Part shown: in pieces, positions 1 through 11,183 of the stretch
Position numbering within the stretch: the first letter of the stretch is position 1
How the letters are laid out: every line of letters begins with the position of its first letter
Assembly: GCA_022497145.1 (NCBI GenBank)
Contig: MU385897.1
Span: forward strand, 62,001 to 126,000
Source: Rostrohypoxylon terebratum
Taxonomy: Eukaryota; Ascomycota; Sordariomycetes; Xylariales; Hypoxylaceae
Direction of reading: 5' to 3'
Length of the DNA: 64,000 bases
Translations under genes and position numbers: made by a program
Notes under the pieces: model-generated
Seen by the model: only the letters and a program-made list of their open reading frames with translations
Database searches by the model: none
What the model was told of the DNA's origin: nothing

Positions 1-235
1 AAGGTCAACCTTGAGGCCAAAGGCGCTTCGTGCATGCATGATAATCTATAGACGTTTGGTCAGGTTTCTGATCCTCTGATGAAAGATGACTTTACTTTGC
101 AAGAGCCTCGATTTTGATACGATAAAAGATGACATATTTCCTTTGCCTACCATACCTAGTGTTATACGTACATAAAGTTCATCATTCATAAGGTCGTGGA
201 TCGTAGTGTCGCAGTACCTCCCTGTCTATCATTCC
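1..235. other. Intergenic, no gene seen
   Basis: AT-rich sequence downstream of the SWIM gene, which ends at 236 on the minus strand. It probably holds that gene's 3' untranslated region. I see no coding signal or RNA gene. Confidence 0.5.
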
Positions 236-1042
236 TCAAATATCAGCAACCAGACCCGCGCCCTCCTCCCTACTCACAACCCTCTCGTCCACGTAACCCC
301 CGAGCAAACCACGCCACCTCTCCGCCAACACGCACGCCAGCAAGTGCTTGCAGCAGGGAACCCCCGCGATCCCGCTCCCCTCCATGCCATCCGCGCTCAA
401 GGCCCCGAACTCCCACTTCGCATCCCCCTGCAACCATTCCTCCGGCGGCAGACCGGCAGAATCGCCGACGGCGTAGGACTGCGCGTCCCGGTCGTCGCGC
501 GGGAACGCGGCGAAGGCGAAGGCGGCGCACGTGCAGTTCCAGGCGTTGAGGCGCACGACGTACGACAGCCCCGTCGACGACGACGACGACGAGGAGGTCG
601 GCTCGCCGCGGCGCGGGTGCTGCGGCTGAGCCGAGCGCACGATGTAAAAGGTTGGGGGTGTAGCTTCTACGGCCTTTCCTGGCGTCTCTGAGCTAGAGCT
701 TGGTGGTGATGGTGGCGGCGAAGATGATGATGGTGCTGTTTCCGCGCTTGTGCCTGGTCGCGGGTGCTGCTGCGGGGTGGTAGTGCTGCTGATTATGATA
801 ACGCGCGTGGCGAGGCGGCGGTCTAGGAGGTCTAGCGCCGGGAGTAGGGTTAGAGGGTATATGGTGTAAAGAGTTGTGAGGAGAGGTCGGTAGGCGGATG
901 GGATGAGTCTGAGAGGGTTTGATGCTCCTGCATTAAGGCTTGTGGGAGCGGAAGGTGCACCAGCCGAGGCACTGGGGATTGAAGTGAGACCATCGATGAG
1001 AGATGTTAGGAATTGCCGTGGTCTTGGGATTGGTTGTTCCAT
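236..1042 (-). CDS. SWIM-type zinc finger protein, Shu2/Sws1-like
   Basis: Single-exon gene of 268 residues. The C-terminal half holds a SWIM zinc finger: a CTC pair in NCTCAAF, then about 50 residues later CCKHLLACV, which gives the CxC...CxH pattern. The N-terminal 85 residues (LIPSAYRPLLTTLYTIYP, LDLLDRRLATRVII) resemble fungal Shu2/Sws1 proteins. In that family the protein pairs with Rad51 paralogues and promotes homologous recombination in the nucleus. A Ser/Pro-rich linker (about residues 90-160) separates the two parts. The start was chosen because the N-terminal helix follows it directly. Another SWIM-domain family is possible; the zinc finger is clear and the Shu2/Sws1 assignment is an inference. 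Confidence 0.7.
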   Translation of the reverse strand: MEQPIPRPRQFLTSLIDGLTSIPSASAGAPSAPTSLNAGASNPLRLIPSAYRPLLTTLYTIYPLTLLPALDLLDRRLATRVIIISSTTTPQQHPRPGTSAETAPSSSSPPPSPPSSSSETPGKAVEATPPTFYIVRSAQPQHPRRGEPTSSSSSSSTGLSYVVRLNAWNCTCAAFAFAAFPRDDRDAQSYAVGDSAGLPPEEWLQGDAKWEFGALSADGMEGSGIAGVPCCKHLLACVLAERWRGLLGGYVDERVVSREEGAGLVADI

Positions 1043-1409
1043 CTTCCTCTGCGAATAGTGCTTGAGATGTTAAGGAGCGGTGATATAGATGGAATATATT
1101 CGATGAATGTGGTTTTGATGAGTGGGAGAAGACAGTGCAGTACTGTATATATAACTGTATGAGAAAGTGCATATTTGAGGTATCCATGTACGTTCCCTCT
1201 TTTCTAAGTTGACACACAATGGGTGATATATTATTTATACAGGTAAATTGACGTCGATAATCCTCTAAACATCCACCCTACCTAGCAACTTGACCTCTCC
1301 AAAAATTGGAATACCATGAATTACAATGGAGTTCCGAGGTTTTCATTTAGTACTAGACTCAAGCAGCTTTGCTATAGTCATATAGCGTTCTTTTTTCCAC
1401 TCCTCTATA
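1043..1409. other. Intergenic, promoter of SWIM gene and 3' region of NLR gene
   Basis: About 370 bases between the minus-strand SWIM gene start and the end of the NLR gene. It is AT-rich, and no coding sequence is supported. Confidence 0.5.
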
Positions 1410-4400
1410 TTACCTATGTTTCAATCCATCGGTGACCCATGACAACGGTGTCCATCCATTGGTGTCTTGAGTTTGTTTGTCCGCGCCTTCCCCAAGTAAT
1501 GTCTTGACAACTCTATCGTTCCCTTCCATAGCAGCCCATAATAACGGCGTTCGGCCGTCATTATCTCTAGATTTGAGATCAGCACCTCTTTCAAGTAACA
1601 TCTTAACAGTTGCTTCATGCCCCCCCCAAGCGGCCCATGATAAGGGTGTTCGGCCGTCATTATCTCTAGATTTGAGATCAGCACCTCTTTCAAGTAACAT
1701 CTTAACAGTTGCTTCATGCCCCCCCCAAGCGGCCCATGATAAGGGTGTTCGGCCGTCATTATCTCTAGATTTGAGATCAGCACCTCTTNNNNNNNNNNNN
1801 NNNNNNNNNNNNNNNNNNNNNNNNNNNNNNNNNNNNNNNNNNNNNNNNNNNNNNNNNNNNNNNNNNNNNNNNNNNNNNNNNNNNNNNNTCAAGTAACATC
1901 TTAACAGTTGCTTCATGCCCCCCCCAAGCGGCCCATGATAAGGGTGTTCGGCCGTCATTATCTCTAGATTCGAGATCAGCACCTCTTTCAAGTAACATCT
2001 TAACAGTTGCTTCATGCCCCTCCAAAGAGGCCCATAATAATGGCGTTCGGCCGTCATTATCTCTGGATTCGAGATCAGCACCTCTTTCAAGTAACATCTT
2101 AACAGTTGCTTCATGCCCCCCCCAAGCGGCCCATGATAAGGGTGTTCGGCCGTCATTATCTCTAGATTCGAGATCAGCACCCTTATCAAGTAGCAGTCCA
2201 ACGGCTTGTAATTCATTGCTACGCGAAGCAAGTGATAGAACTGATGCGCCGGAATTATCTTTATGTTCGGTATCAGCGCCTTTTTCAAGCAGCAACTCAG
2301 CAAGTGCGTAATTTTTATCTTGTAATGGTGTTAATGGTGACTGCTTCCGTTCATCTTTAGAATTAAAATCAGCGCCTTTCTTGAGCAGCAGATTGACGGT
2401 TGCGCCTTGCTTTCCACAAACAGCCCACAGCAGTGGTGTTTTCCCATCGTTATCTTTGGACTCGATGTCAGCTCCATTCTCGAGTAGTAGATTGGTCATG
2501 ATCTGATGCCCGTTACCAGAAGCCCATGACAGCAGCGTTCGGCCAGAGTGATCCCTGAATTCAGGGTCTAGCTTGTTTGACCTGATGAGAAAAGCAAGTG
2601 TTATTAACTCGTTTCCTTGCTCTAGAATATGGTATAATACACCTTTTCGTTGTGCGAAATCGAAGATGTGTCCGATCCCGACCCGTTTGTTTTCATCTTG
2701 GTAATGTTGTTTATATAGACTGTGCAGTGGAGATGTTGAGGGGGCGTTCTTTACCAGGGCTTGTGAGAATATCTGAACAGCTTCATCACTCTTGGTAGCC
2801 AACGCCGCAAGAATTGGAAGCCCGTAACGTTCCTGTCCAGCTTCAAAGCAGGAAGAGGCTAAATCAGATGGATAGCACTTAACGAGATTACCCATGTTAT
2901 GCTCTGCTAATATATATAACAGCTTCGCATTTGGAGTATGCCGTCGAACGTGATTTTTTTCGAATAAGTTGTCAACCTTAATCCAGTCAGCGATCTGGAA
3001 AGTTTCGAGAAAGCGCGTCTGGTCGACCCCATCTCCTTCTGCTGCGTTTGCATGGTAAAGGACGTTTTGTACAGCGTACTCTAAGAATGGAAACGCTTTA
3101 GTGACCGATTGACGGAGTTCCGCAGCTTCTTGTGACATTGCTTTCGGGAGTGCATCTTTTACATCTATATGAGTAGAGATGTTGATTTTCATGTAGTCGA
3201 GACAGCATTGTTTTAATCGCTCATGGCTTTTCCCTTGGAAATCTTTTCCAAGGTCAGGCCAAATTTCCTTCAACTCGTTTTCCTTAAGAAAATCCCTCAC
3301 TGATTCGTGAATGAATTGAACTGTCGAAGTTTTTGACTTGGTAATTTCGGCTAGCCCTTTAGAGGAGCTCAGTATGAACTTCCTAATGATATCTTCTGTG
3401 ATATAGTCGCGATCCCATGCCGATAGGGCTCCAGGTTCGATACCTGAATGGATGGCAAAATATAGCTGCTCTGGCTTTAATGGTTGTTTTGCAAAGAGTA
3501 CCCATTGAATACATAAAAGCAGTTCGGCCTTGTTGTCCTGATCGCGAGTCAAAATATCGCGAAATAGCTCGTGAAGATCCCCGGGAATGTCTCGCAGTCT
3601 TTGTCGAAGCGTATGGATGCGGCCACCGTCATGTTCCTTATTCAGAATACGGACTACTAAGACGATCCACATGAAGACACCAGCTGCCTTTTCTTTAAGA
3701 TCATCGCGTATCTGTTCGGCCAACTTGCTGTGTCCAATCTTCAGTTCGCTGTTCAGGTAGTCGACTATATCCTGACTATGCCCCTCTTGTCCTTCAAGAA
3801 CTAGGTACACGCCTTTCTTGATCGTGATATGAGGGTAGTGTCTGCTAGAAAAACAAACTCGGAATTCGATATTAGCTGACGTAGTCAATTCGCCTAAATG
3901 CTCGAAAAACGATATCATGTCCCGAATTTGACGCTCATCGCACTCGTCCAACGCGTCAATGAAACACACTAGAGAAGACTCTCCAAGACCCTTCAGAGCT
4001 TGCTCAAAGAGTTCTTTCAGCGCTTCTATACTCCATTGATGACAACCACTGTTCCAAGTTGCTAATCCCAGAGAACCAAAGACGCGCTGGAGTCCTGGAA
4101 GTTGTTCAAGAAGCTGCAACAATAATGATCGATAAATTCCAACCGTGGATTTCTCGAGGTCGTCTCCTCTCGCGTTGAAGAAGAACGATATTATGGTTTT
4201 TTTTTTCATATTCTTCCGAGAATTAGCAAGGATAAATTTCATCAGTGTTGACTTTCCAGCACCGGGCTTCCCTTTGATCCATAAGAAGCCGTGATGTTCG
4301 TCGAGCTTGTTAGGGTCAAGCCAGTCGCGAAATTCGGATTTTTTCAATAGCCATCTACATGTTTTGGAATGTGCGTTCTTGATAGTCATGTGACGAGCAT

Positions 4401-5578
4401 CGATTTGATCGAATTTTAGGGAGTCTAGCAGGACCCGGTTCTGCTCTTCGCTCAGTAACGATCTCACATCTGTCGAAGAGTGTCCGGATACTCCAGCTAT
4501 CATCCTACGAAGAGCGGCGGCGACCTTCTCGTACTCCTTGTCAAACCCCGTAAAGCGACACATTTGCATGTGATTAGCCTCAATATATTGGGTGACTTCA
4601 ATCGTTGGACAACCGAGGCAAGACGATGTATCTTCTACAACCTAAGTATGGTCAGCAACGTATACAGCCAGGCATAGAAACGCGTGCCAAAATACCTTCT
4701 GATAGTTAAGGACCCTGACGCCGACTTGTTCCTGGAAGGAGTGTATGATCCAATTTCTTTCTTGACCCATTGGCCCAAACTCGACTCTCAGCTCCCTAAG
4801 GCGTTCCGAAGACGGCAGAAGAGTGTTGACGACTTGCTCGTTGACAGAAAACCCAGCGGCCTTGATCGCTTTCTCGGCGACACGTTGGAGAAAACCGCGG
4901 GGGTCGGCGCCAGCGTGCGGGGTGCCAAAAAACATGATACCGACTGTAGACTCGAATATATCGCGCAGATGAACTTGGCCCATATGGCAACCTTTAGAAC
5001 GCCGTAGCATTTCCTTGATCATGATACCTCCAAGGCTATGCGCTACAAATAAGACCGGCCTTAGTGGTTCTGTTCGACGCATAGACTCTAGAACAACCAG
5101 AAGGTCCCAAGCCATATCATAGACTGTGCTTCTATTAATAGGAGACCCTGTCCAATGTCTAACGTGCGTGTCGTAGCCATATGTCAAGATACGTGCATCA
5201 GGGATTGTTATCGGAACCAAATCTCGTGGCCAGTAATTAGTAGGCACGGTGTCATTGGTGGGATGGGAACTGTGGAAGGGATTGAATTTTCGAATTTTGT
5301 GGGGAGGCTCGGTAGAGCCGTCGGTTTCATGGCTGTCGTCGCGGTACCTGGAGCTCCTATTCTTAGAAGTCCAAGTCCGCTCCGGATGGCCAGTGAATCC
5401 ATGTATGAAGACGATGCTTTTTTGGGAAACAATAATCAGTAGGTAAATCAACCAAGCATCGTGGATGATAACAATGGGAAGAAACTCACTCGAGAGACGG
5501 CTTGTCAGGTTCAAAGAGGATGGTAAGCCCGGTCTCAGGAACAGGGCCGTGGAAGTATTTCCCCTTTGGTTTCTCCAT
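1410..5578 (-). CDS. NLR-like protein: SesB-like hydrolase, NACHT, ankyrin repeats
   Basis: Three exons: 5578-5490, 5416-4696 and 4641-1410, with introns of 73 and 54 nt in matching phases. The product has at least 1313 residues. Residues 30-240 are an alpha/beta hydrolase of the SesB-like type: VFIHGFTGHPERTW, then the nucleophile elbow AHSLGG with Ser near residue 157. A NACHT NTPase follows, with Walker A GKPGAGKST near residues 394-402 and Walker B FIDALDEC near 497-504. From about residue 980 there are ten or more 33-residue ankyrin repeats, several identical even at third codon positions. This is the layout of fungal NOD-like receptors implicated in non-self recognition and heterokaryon incompatibility. 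The exons join at the family-typical VVEDTSS segment, so the hydrolase and NACHT parts are one gene. A 100-N gap interrupts the repeats. The ligand is unknown. Confidence 0.85.
1591..2186 (-). repeat. 99-bp high-identity ankyrin-coding tandem array
   Basis: Units begin in strict 99-bp register at 1591, 1690, (gap) 1889, 1988 and 2087, with a diverged unit from 2186. The two units left of the gap look identical base for base. Units right of it differ by a few bases. Each unit encodes one ankyrin repeat of the form GRTPLSWAAWGGHEATVKML. Units left of the gap carry DLKSRDND and units right of it DLESRDND. Four units contain a run of eight C (G8 in the coding strand) encoding Trp-Gly-Gly. Such identity points to recent duplication or gene conversion. 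Confidence 0.9.
1789..1888. other. Assembly gap of 100 N inside the ankyrin array
   Basis: Exactly 100 N, the usual placeholder for a gap of unknown length. The left flank ends and the right flank begins at the same point of the 99-bp unit. Removing the N run leaves an open frame of 3132 nt for the last exon, so the hidden length is zero or a multiple of 99. Read literally as 100 nt it would shift the frame, which is an artefact. Confidence 0.95.
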
Positions 5579-6751
5579 CGTATCAAATATGGTCGAATAA
5601 CTTCGATATTATGGATTGTTTTTGGATGGTCATTCACTAATGATAAAGTGTTTGAAAGGATTGCAGAGAGGAAAAGATTTTATGGGATAAACGGGGAGAG
5701 AATACTATTGCCCACCTGACAGCTATCATTCAGATCATTCAGCCTCGTTGATCAGAATCGGGCGGGGTTCTAGGCAGTGCAGCATAGCCGCCCTCCCATA
5801 GCCAATTCTCGTCAGCTAGGATATTAAAATGGGTGGTACCTAGGTAATCAAGCGATCTATTGGCTATTGTAGACTTGTAGTACAGCATAAAGTTGTGGCC
5901 ATGATTGTAGGTGGCTATGTACTCCTTGTCCATTGTCCACCATCAAACAAAATAGATAAATGATACCGGGCTACTTATCTAGGACCTACTACGTACGTCG
6001 TAGGTACATATGCTCTAGGCAGACAGGCAGTTTTTTTTTTGTGAAGGCATTGTGCTTGGTTTATATGTTTTAGTATAAATCTCTGACATGGATAACATGT
6101 TAGGTAAAAAGAGTAAACGTGGTTCTATGCAGAAACCCATGAATTCTAACAACATCATCAGTTAACAAAGTGAAGCGACAGTGATGACATGAGTTACTTC
6201 GAAGGTCCGCCGTTCATGTGTGGCGCGACGAATAATCACTTACTCTAACCGAGCCACGATTCTACGTGCTGCGACAATATATGTAGCAAAGCTCGAGATC
6301 GGTAAAGGTTACATCCATGTTGGTAATATTAATAATAGCGATCTCTCCTACAAATGTGCGTAAGTGCCCAGCTTCTTAAATAGCGAAAGAGGTGAAGGAG
6401 CCCTGGAGGGGAAGGAGGTACGGAATTGAAGTCGAAGTGGGCATATGACCCCCAATTAGATGTGACCCCCATTTCGTCACCACGGAAGCTGCAAGTCAAC
6501 ATTGAGGCTAGAGGTGGGGTGAATGGTCCAGGCTTCCAAAGTACGTACCTCTGCATATTATGGATACTTTTTGTACCTCTCGGCACTTCCCGTCTTACCT
6601 GAGCACCGGCGACAGTTAGTGCCGATTGGTCCAAATTACAACCACCCAAACATTCAACATCCCAAAATTAAGCAACGTCAGATTGGAAATACCTAGAATT
6701 CTTTTCGCGAGATTCAAGTCAACACGCAACGACCTGACTCTGATATTCAAG
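5579..6751. other. Intergenic, no gene seen
   Basis: About 1.2 kb between the divergent NLR and CENP-W-like genes. It holds both promoters. A 64-codon open frame on the minus strand at 5739-5933 has no recognisable similarity and no splice partner, so I do not call it. Confidence 0.5.
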
Positions 6752-7166
6752 ATGGCTCCGGGGCAAAAGATGTATCCGCGGGCAACGGTGAAGAAGATTG
6801 TCAAGGCTCATTCGAAATGCAACGTTAGCAAAAACGTCGATGTCATGGTAAGGCTGAGGTCTGGCTTGTTTTGTACTAGTCGCGTGACGCGTTCTAACCA
6901 ATTTGCACTGTAGATGTTCCTCGACTACGTACTCTTCATGCAAATGTATGGAATCCAACCTCTTTTACGGGCAAATGTCAATCGGACTAATAATATGAAA
7001 TAGACTCATGAAGGAGGCTGCCATCGATGCAAAACAAGCTGGAGAAAGGGGTATTAGCGCTAGGAGCGTAAAGAAAGCTACCGCGGTTAGTTTGCTATAT
7101 ATTCCCTTTATCCTCGAGCCTTGACTAATATGAGTAAAGGATACTCTAGCCAAGTTCAAGGGATGA
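6752..7166 (+). CDS. CENP-W-like histone-fold kinetochore protein
   Basis: Four short exons: 6752-6847, 6914-6945, 7004-7085 and 7140-7166, giving 78 residues. Introns are 66, 58 and 54 nt; the last two contain CTAAT branch-like words. The product begins MAPGQKMYPRATVKKIVKAH and continues through FLDYVLFMQ and GISARSVKKATADTLAKFKG. This matches the small histone-fold proteins related to fungal CENP-W, which pair with CENP-T in the inner kinetochore and bind DNA. The frame is open back to an ATG at 6626, but 6752 fits the family length and N-terminus. The identity rests on overall resemblance; another small histone-fold subunit is the main alternative. Confidence 0.75.
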
Positions 7167-8435
7167 AAAAGGGATGAAACACAGCCAGTTTTCTGGATGT
7201 GCTAAAACCACAATTGCTGGCAAGACTCACAACGTTCTTCAGTCTTCAGGTTGGCTAACGGAGGACATGTAAAGTCTGTTGAATACCTTACCATTGTCAT
7301 CACGACATGCCTGCTTGTTTGGTCTCGCGTATAACGTTAATCAAGCATGCTGTAGGCGCTGAGGGGAAATATCGAGGGGGATAGACAGCAACTGTCAAAT
7401 TTGGTGGTGCAGGTGCTGGGCCTACGGATGTACATTCACAAGTTCTGGCATGATGCTTGCCTCGTGTATAAAAACACTTAGACTTGTAATGATTCTTATC
7501 GGGTCAGTGATAAGCACATGGAAATTGGATCTTGAGAAATAAAGATGAAGATGTTCATAATGATACTAGGTATTAAATGTAAATCAAGTGTGTATGTAGT
7601 TCAAATAAATTACCTGCATGTACCCAGGCAGCCAGGTATTATATATCTACACTAATAAGATCCGTGCTTGCCTGGTGGATGACAGATGGGTCGGATTTGT
7701 GAAGGTACACAATTCCTAGGGTTTCTCTAGGTTTCGCTGAGTGGGTACGAAGTACATCCTCCTCGAGCTACAATGGATGCTATTACATAGGGCGCCGCGT
7801 GCTAATGTGGGGTTTACCTGGGCAACTGGGGACTGTGTATGGGTGCCGCATTGGGACCTAAGGAGCTAAGGCCAACCTTAACCCTGACGGAAAGGCAGAA
7901 AAAAACCGATCTGAACTTTTTGACCCGAAACCCAAAAACTCACACTTGCAGAAAAATAACATCCACCATCTAACATCCGCCATCCACCTTCATCACACAT
8001 CCACTTTCTACTACGCAAGTGATCCCACAGCCAACCAACGGCCACTCAAGCTTTCATCATACTCAATTCGACTTTCCTACCTGACCCTACTACATACACT
8101 ACTTCACCTTAGGTGTTGACGCAACTTTCTACCCATCCTATTTTCCTACCGTTACCCAACGCAACCCGCAACCCGCAACCTAGAAACCTAGAAACCTTCG
8201 CCAAAAAAAAAAGAAAAAAAACATACTTGCGCTTGCATTTCCATTTTCGACTTTTTTTATCCTACTCGTACCCGCGTCCGTGTCCGCATCCGTTACCCGT
8301 CGCCGGTTTTTTTTCATCACGAACTTTGAAGTGTACCTAGGTATAAAATTACAAGGCGAGCAAACAAGCTCCCTCACAAATCACATTAGCAACAACCTTT
8401 TTCTCCCGCGGAATATCACACGGTTCCCTTCTACA
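7167..8435. other. Intergenic, pyrimidine-rich leader of the Yag7-like gene
   Basis: About 1.3 kb without a gene. The part from about 7950 to 8430 is rich in CCATC, CATC and CT words, which is typical of promoters and leaders of well-expressed fungal genes. A purine-rich run lies at 8203-8221. No RNA gene was recognised. Confidence 0.5.
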
Positions 8436-10087
8436 ATGCCTTCTACCTTATCCGTACAAAACCCTCCGGTGCAGACGGAGTCCAAGTCTGCGAAGAAGAA
8501 GAAGGCTAAGATCATTCGCAACGATTCTCCTGCACCATCCGCCTTATCTGGCGCCGATAAACCTGCTTCTGTTGCCGGCCAAGATAGCCAAGATGACACT
8601 TCTGAGAATGCATACATCCGCGAGCTTCAGAAGTAAGTCTTTTCTCGCCAAAACTGCCTACTGTTCTTCATGCTAACCTCGCTATCATTAGGAACATCCG
8701 CAACGTTAACAAGAAGATCGTGAGTTCACATGCGTCATATCTTAACACGATTTCCGCTGGCTTGTATCTAACTATGTTTACCCCACCAGACAAACGCCTC
8801 CAAGACAGATGCCTTGATCGATCAACACAAAGACAAGTCATTGGACCAGCTCGTCGAGGAGAAGATCATCAATGCCGACCAGCGTGCTCAGCGCCTCAAG
8901 AAACCTCAGCTCGAATCGCAGCTTGCCCAGCTAGAGGAGCAGTTAGCCCAATACAAGAAGGTGGACGAGGACTACCGATCCCGTTTCGCCGCCGAGAAGG
9001 CTAGCCTGGAGAAGTCGCTCTCGGAGAAGTACGAAAAGGAGAAGGCCGATGCTGTTGACGAGATCAAGAAGCAAGCTGCGGCAGACGCCAAGAGCATTAA
9101 GCATGACAGCCTCCTAGTCTTGTCCCAGTTCCTCCGACTCGCCGCAGCTCGACGAACCGAAGAAGCTGATCCTAATGCCGACGAGAACATGGCACTGGAG
9201 GGCGTCCTCCTCAACGTGTACTCCGGTGACGAGAATGCTGTCTCGACTATGATCAAACTTATTGAGGGATCGGAAGAGACGACATTCGGTGTCAACGGAG
9301 ATCAGCTTCAGACCACATGTGAGTGTTGATGATAAACTATTCTATTCCTTGTTCTTATTCTTGATACTAATACGTCCGCAGATGGTCAGGTGAAGGCAGC
9401 CGCCGAGGCACATGCTGCCCAGATTGCTGCTCTCGAAGCAGCCGCAGCGGCCGAACAGGCGGAGGCGCCTGTTGAGACTGATGCAGTTAACGGCACCGAC
9501 CCTACCGTTGCCAATGCCGGCCTTACCGAGATCGACAGTACCGGTACCACTGCCCCCTTAACTAACGGTCACACCGAGAAGTCGCCCGCCAGCTCGGATG
9601 TAACCGCCAACAACGATATCGGTGATAGCGCTGCTAATGCTGCTGCTGAGTCTCAATGGGACCAGAACAATGATTTGAGCGCTTCCGGCTCCCAAGAAGA
9701 ATGGGTTAAGGTCCCCCGTGATCCGACCGAGACCGACACTGGTCTGACTGCGACCCCTGCAACCACTGGCAATGTTCAATCTTGGGCCGATGAACAGCCC
9801 GAGAACCCTCCCCAGGTCAGTTTGATAAGATATCGTTAATTTGGGATGCTGCTAACACGCCTTTTTTTAAGACGCGCGCACCCACAGACGCGAACGACGG
9901 ATTTCACCAAGTTCAGCGCAACCGACCTCAGCGGGGCGACCGCGAAGGAGGTCACCGTGGACGCGGTCGAGGCGACTACCACCGAGGCGGTTACCGAGGA
10001 CATGGTGAGGGACGAGGTCGTGGCCGCGGACGCGGTCGCGGCGGACATCGTGGAGGTAGACCTCAAGCTCGAAACGATGAATCGTAG
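8436..10087 (+). CDS. Yag7-like coiled-coil protein with C-terminal RGG box
   Basis: Five exons: 8436-8632, 8692-8719, 8790-9318, 9382-9815 and 9872-10087, with all phases compatible. The product has 467 residues. A lysine-rich N-terminus (SAKKKKAKIIRND) is followed by a long charged coiled coil (about residues 55-170), with Gln/Lys heptads such as QLAQLEEQLAQYKK. A short conserved helical block (LSQFLRLAAARR) comes next, then an acidic, Ala/Thr-rich low-complexity stretch. The C-terminus is rich in RGG and RGRG and ends RPQARNDES. This matches fungal Yag7-type proteins, a poorly known family. The RGG tail suggests RNA binding, which is inference. The fifth exon is easily missed because the fourth exon reads on into its intron for a few codons. 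Confidence 0.65.
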
Positions 10088-11183
10088 AGGATTCGATCCC
10101 AGACTAGTCTCTCCCGGTCTTATTATCGCATCTCTCGGGATCGACTCCTGGCTAGACAGTCATGGCGGTAATCTTCTTTGTTCTCTCGGCTGCATCTGGA
10201 CCCCACCCACCCAGATGTGAGGGAGAACGTTCGAGGAAACGGTAGCACTGATCGACGACGGTGCATATGTATCTTGTAAAAAAACAACAATGGAATTGGC
10301 GGAACGTCTACTGCATCGTATTTGCCCTCTGATTTTGGGAGGGATGGAGTACTGCGGAAACGAACCGGCGTCGGCATCTCCGCATGGGTTTGCGACTGGT
10401 AGGAAGGGATTTCCGGGGTTTGCCTGTACCAAAAAGCCTTGCTAGCATTTACGACACGCGAAAAAGCTCGCTGGAGTCGGATGGTTAATGATACGATGAC
10501 CAATGATGCTCTTTTCGTCCCTTCTTTTTCTTTTCCGTCGGCGTCTATGTACTATGACGATGTGATGAGAGATTTGCTCCTCTCTCGCCCTTAACCTTTT
10601 CGATCTGATCCTGACTAGGCTCCTTCTTTTCCTTCCCTCTACTAGCCAAGGCTATGATTCCCTAATGCCGGATTGATTTGAATCCTTTCCGTGGAAAAAG
10701 GCGTAGGTGAGGATTTGACACGAGTAACGAAACTAGCGGGCGGGTAGCAAGTGTTGCAGGGTTGTGAATCAGAGTAAGTGAATCAATTCCCTTCATACGT
10801 AGGAGAGTTTAGACTACTCAACGTAGAATAAGCAGAGTGCTCTTGTGATGAAATCTTTCAGATAATTTATAGAATAATAGATGAAGGTCTTAATATTAAG
10901 ATACCTAAGCCTGAAAGCGCGCAGGACTCAGTCTCGCCTAGGTGGGTACAGTTGATATTTGTATAAAAAGACAACACAAGAACTGTAGGAAAAACGCATG
11001 ATGCATGGTATAATCATATCAAGGTGGCAAATCTATGAATTGAATTTACTTGAGACGAGGCTATGGACACATTTTGACTTTGCAAAGTATTTTGTTCATT
11101 GTGGTGTTTTTCTGCCTTGAAACTATCTACGCCTTTACATAAGCGATACCTAGATTCCTGCATCACATGCGATAAATGCGTCT
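10088..11183. other. Intergenic between convergent genes
   Basis: About 1.1 kb shared by the 3' regions of the Yag7-like gene and the aminopeptidase gene, which converge. Open frames here on the minus strand (10123-10503) are unconvincing. No RNA gene or mobile element was recognised. Confidence 0.5.

Noticed and set aside
1789..1888. Frameshift in the NLR gene at the N run
   Set aside because: The shift arises only from the 100-base placeholder; the flanks are in frame when the gap is taken as whole 99-bp units.
3425..3445. GGTTCGATACC resembling a tRNA T-loop
   Set aside because: It lies inside the NACHT-coding exon, and no acceptor or anticodon stems surround it.
5739..5933. 64-codon open frame, minus strand
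   Set aside because: No recognisable similarity, no splice partner, and located in a promoter region.
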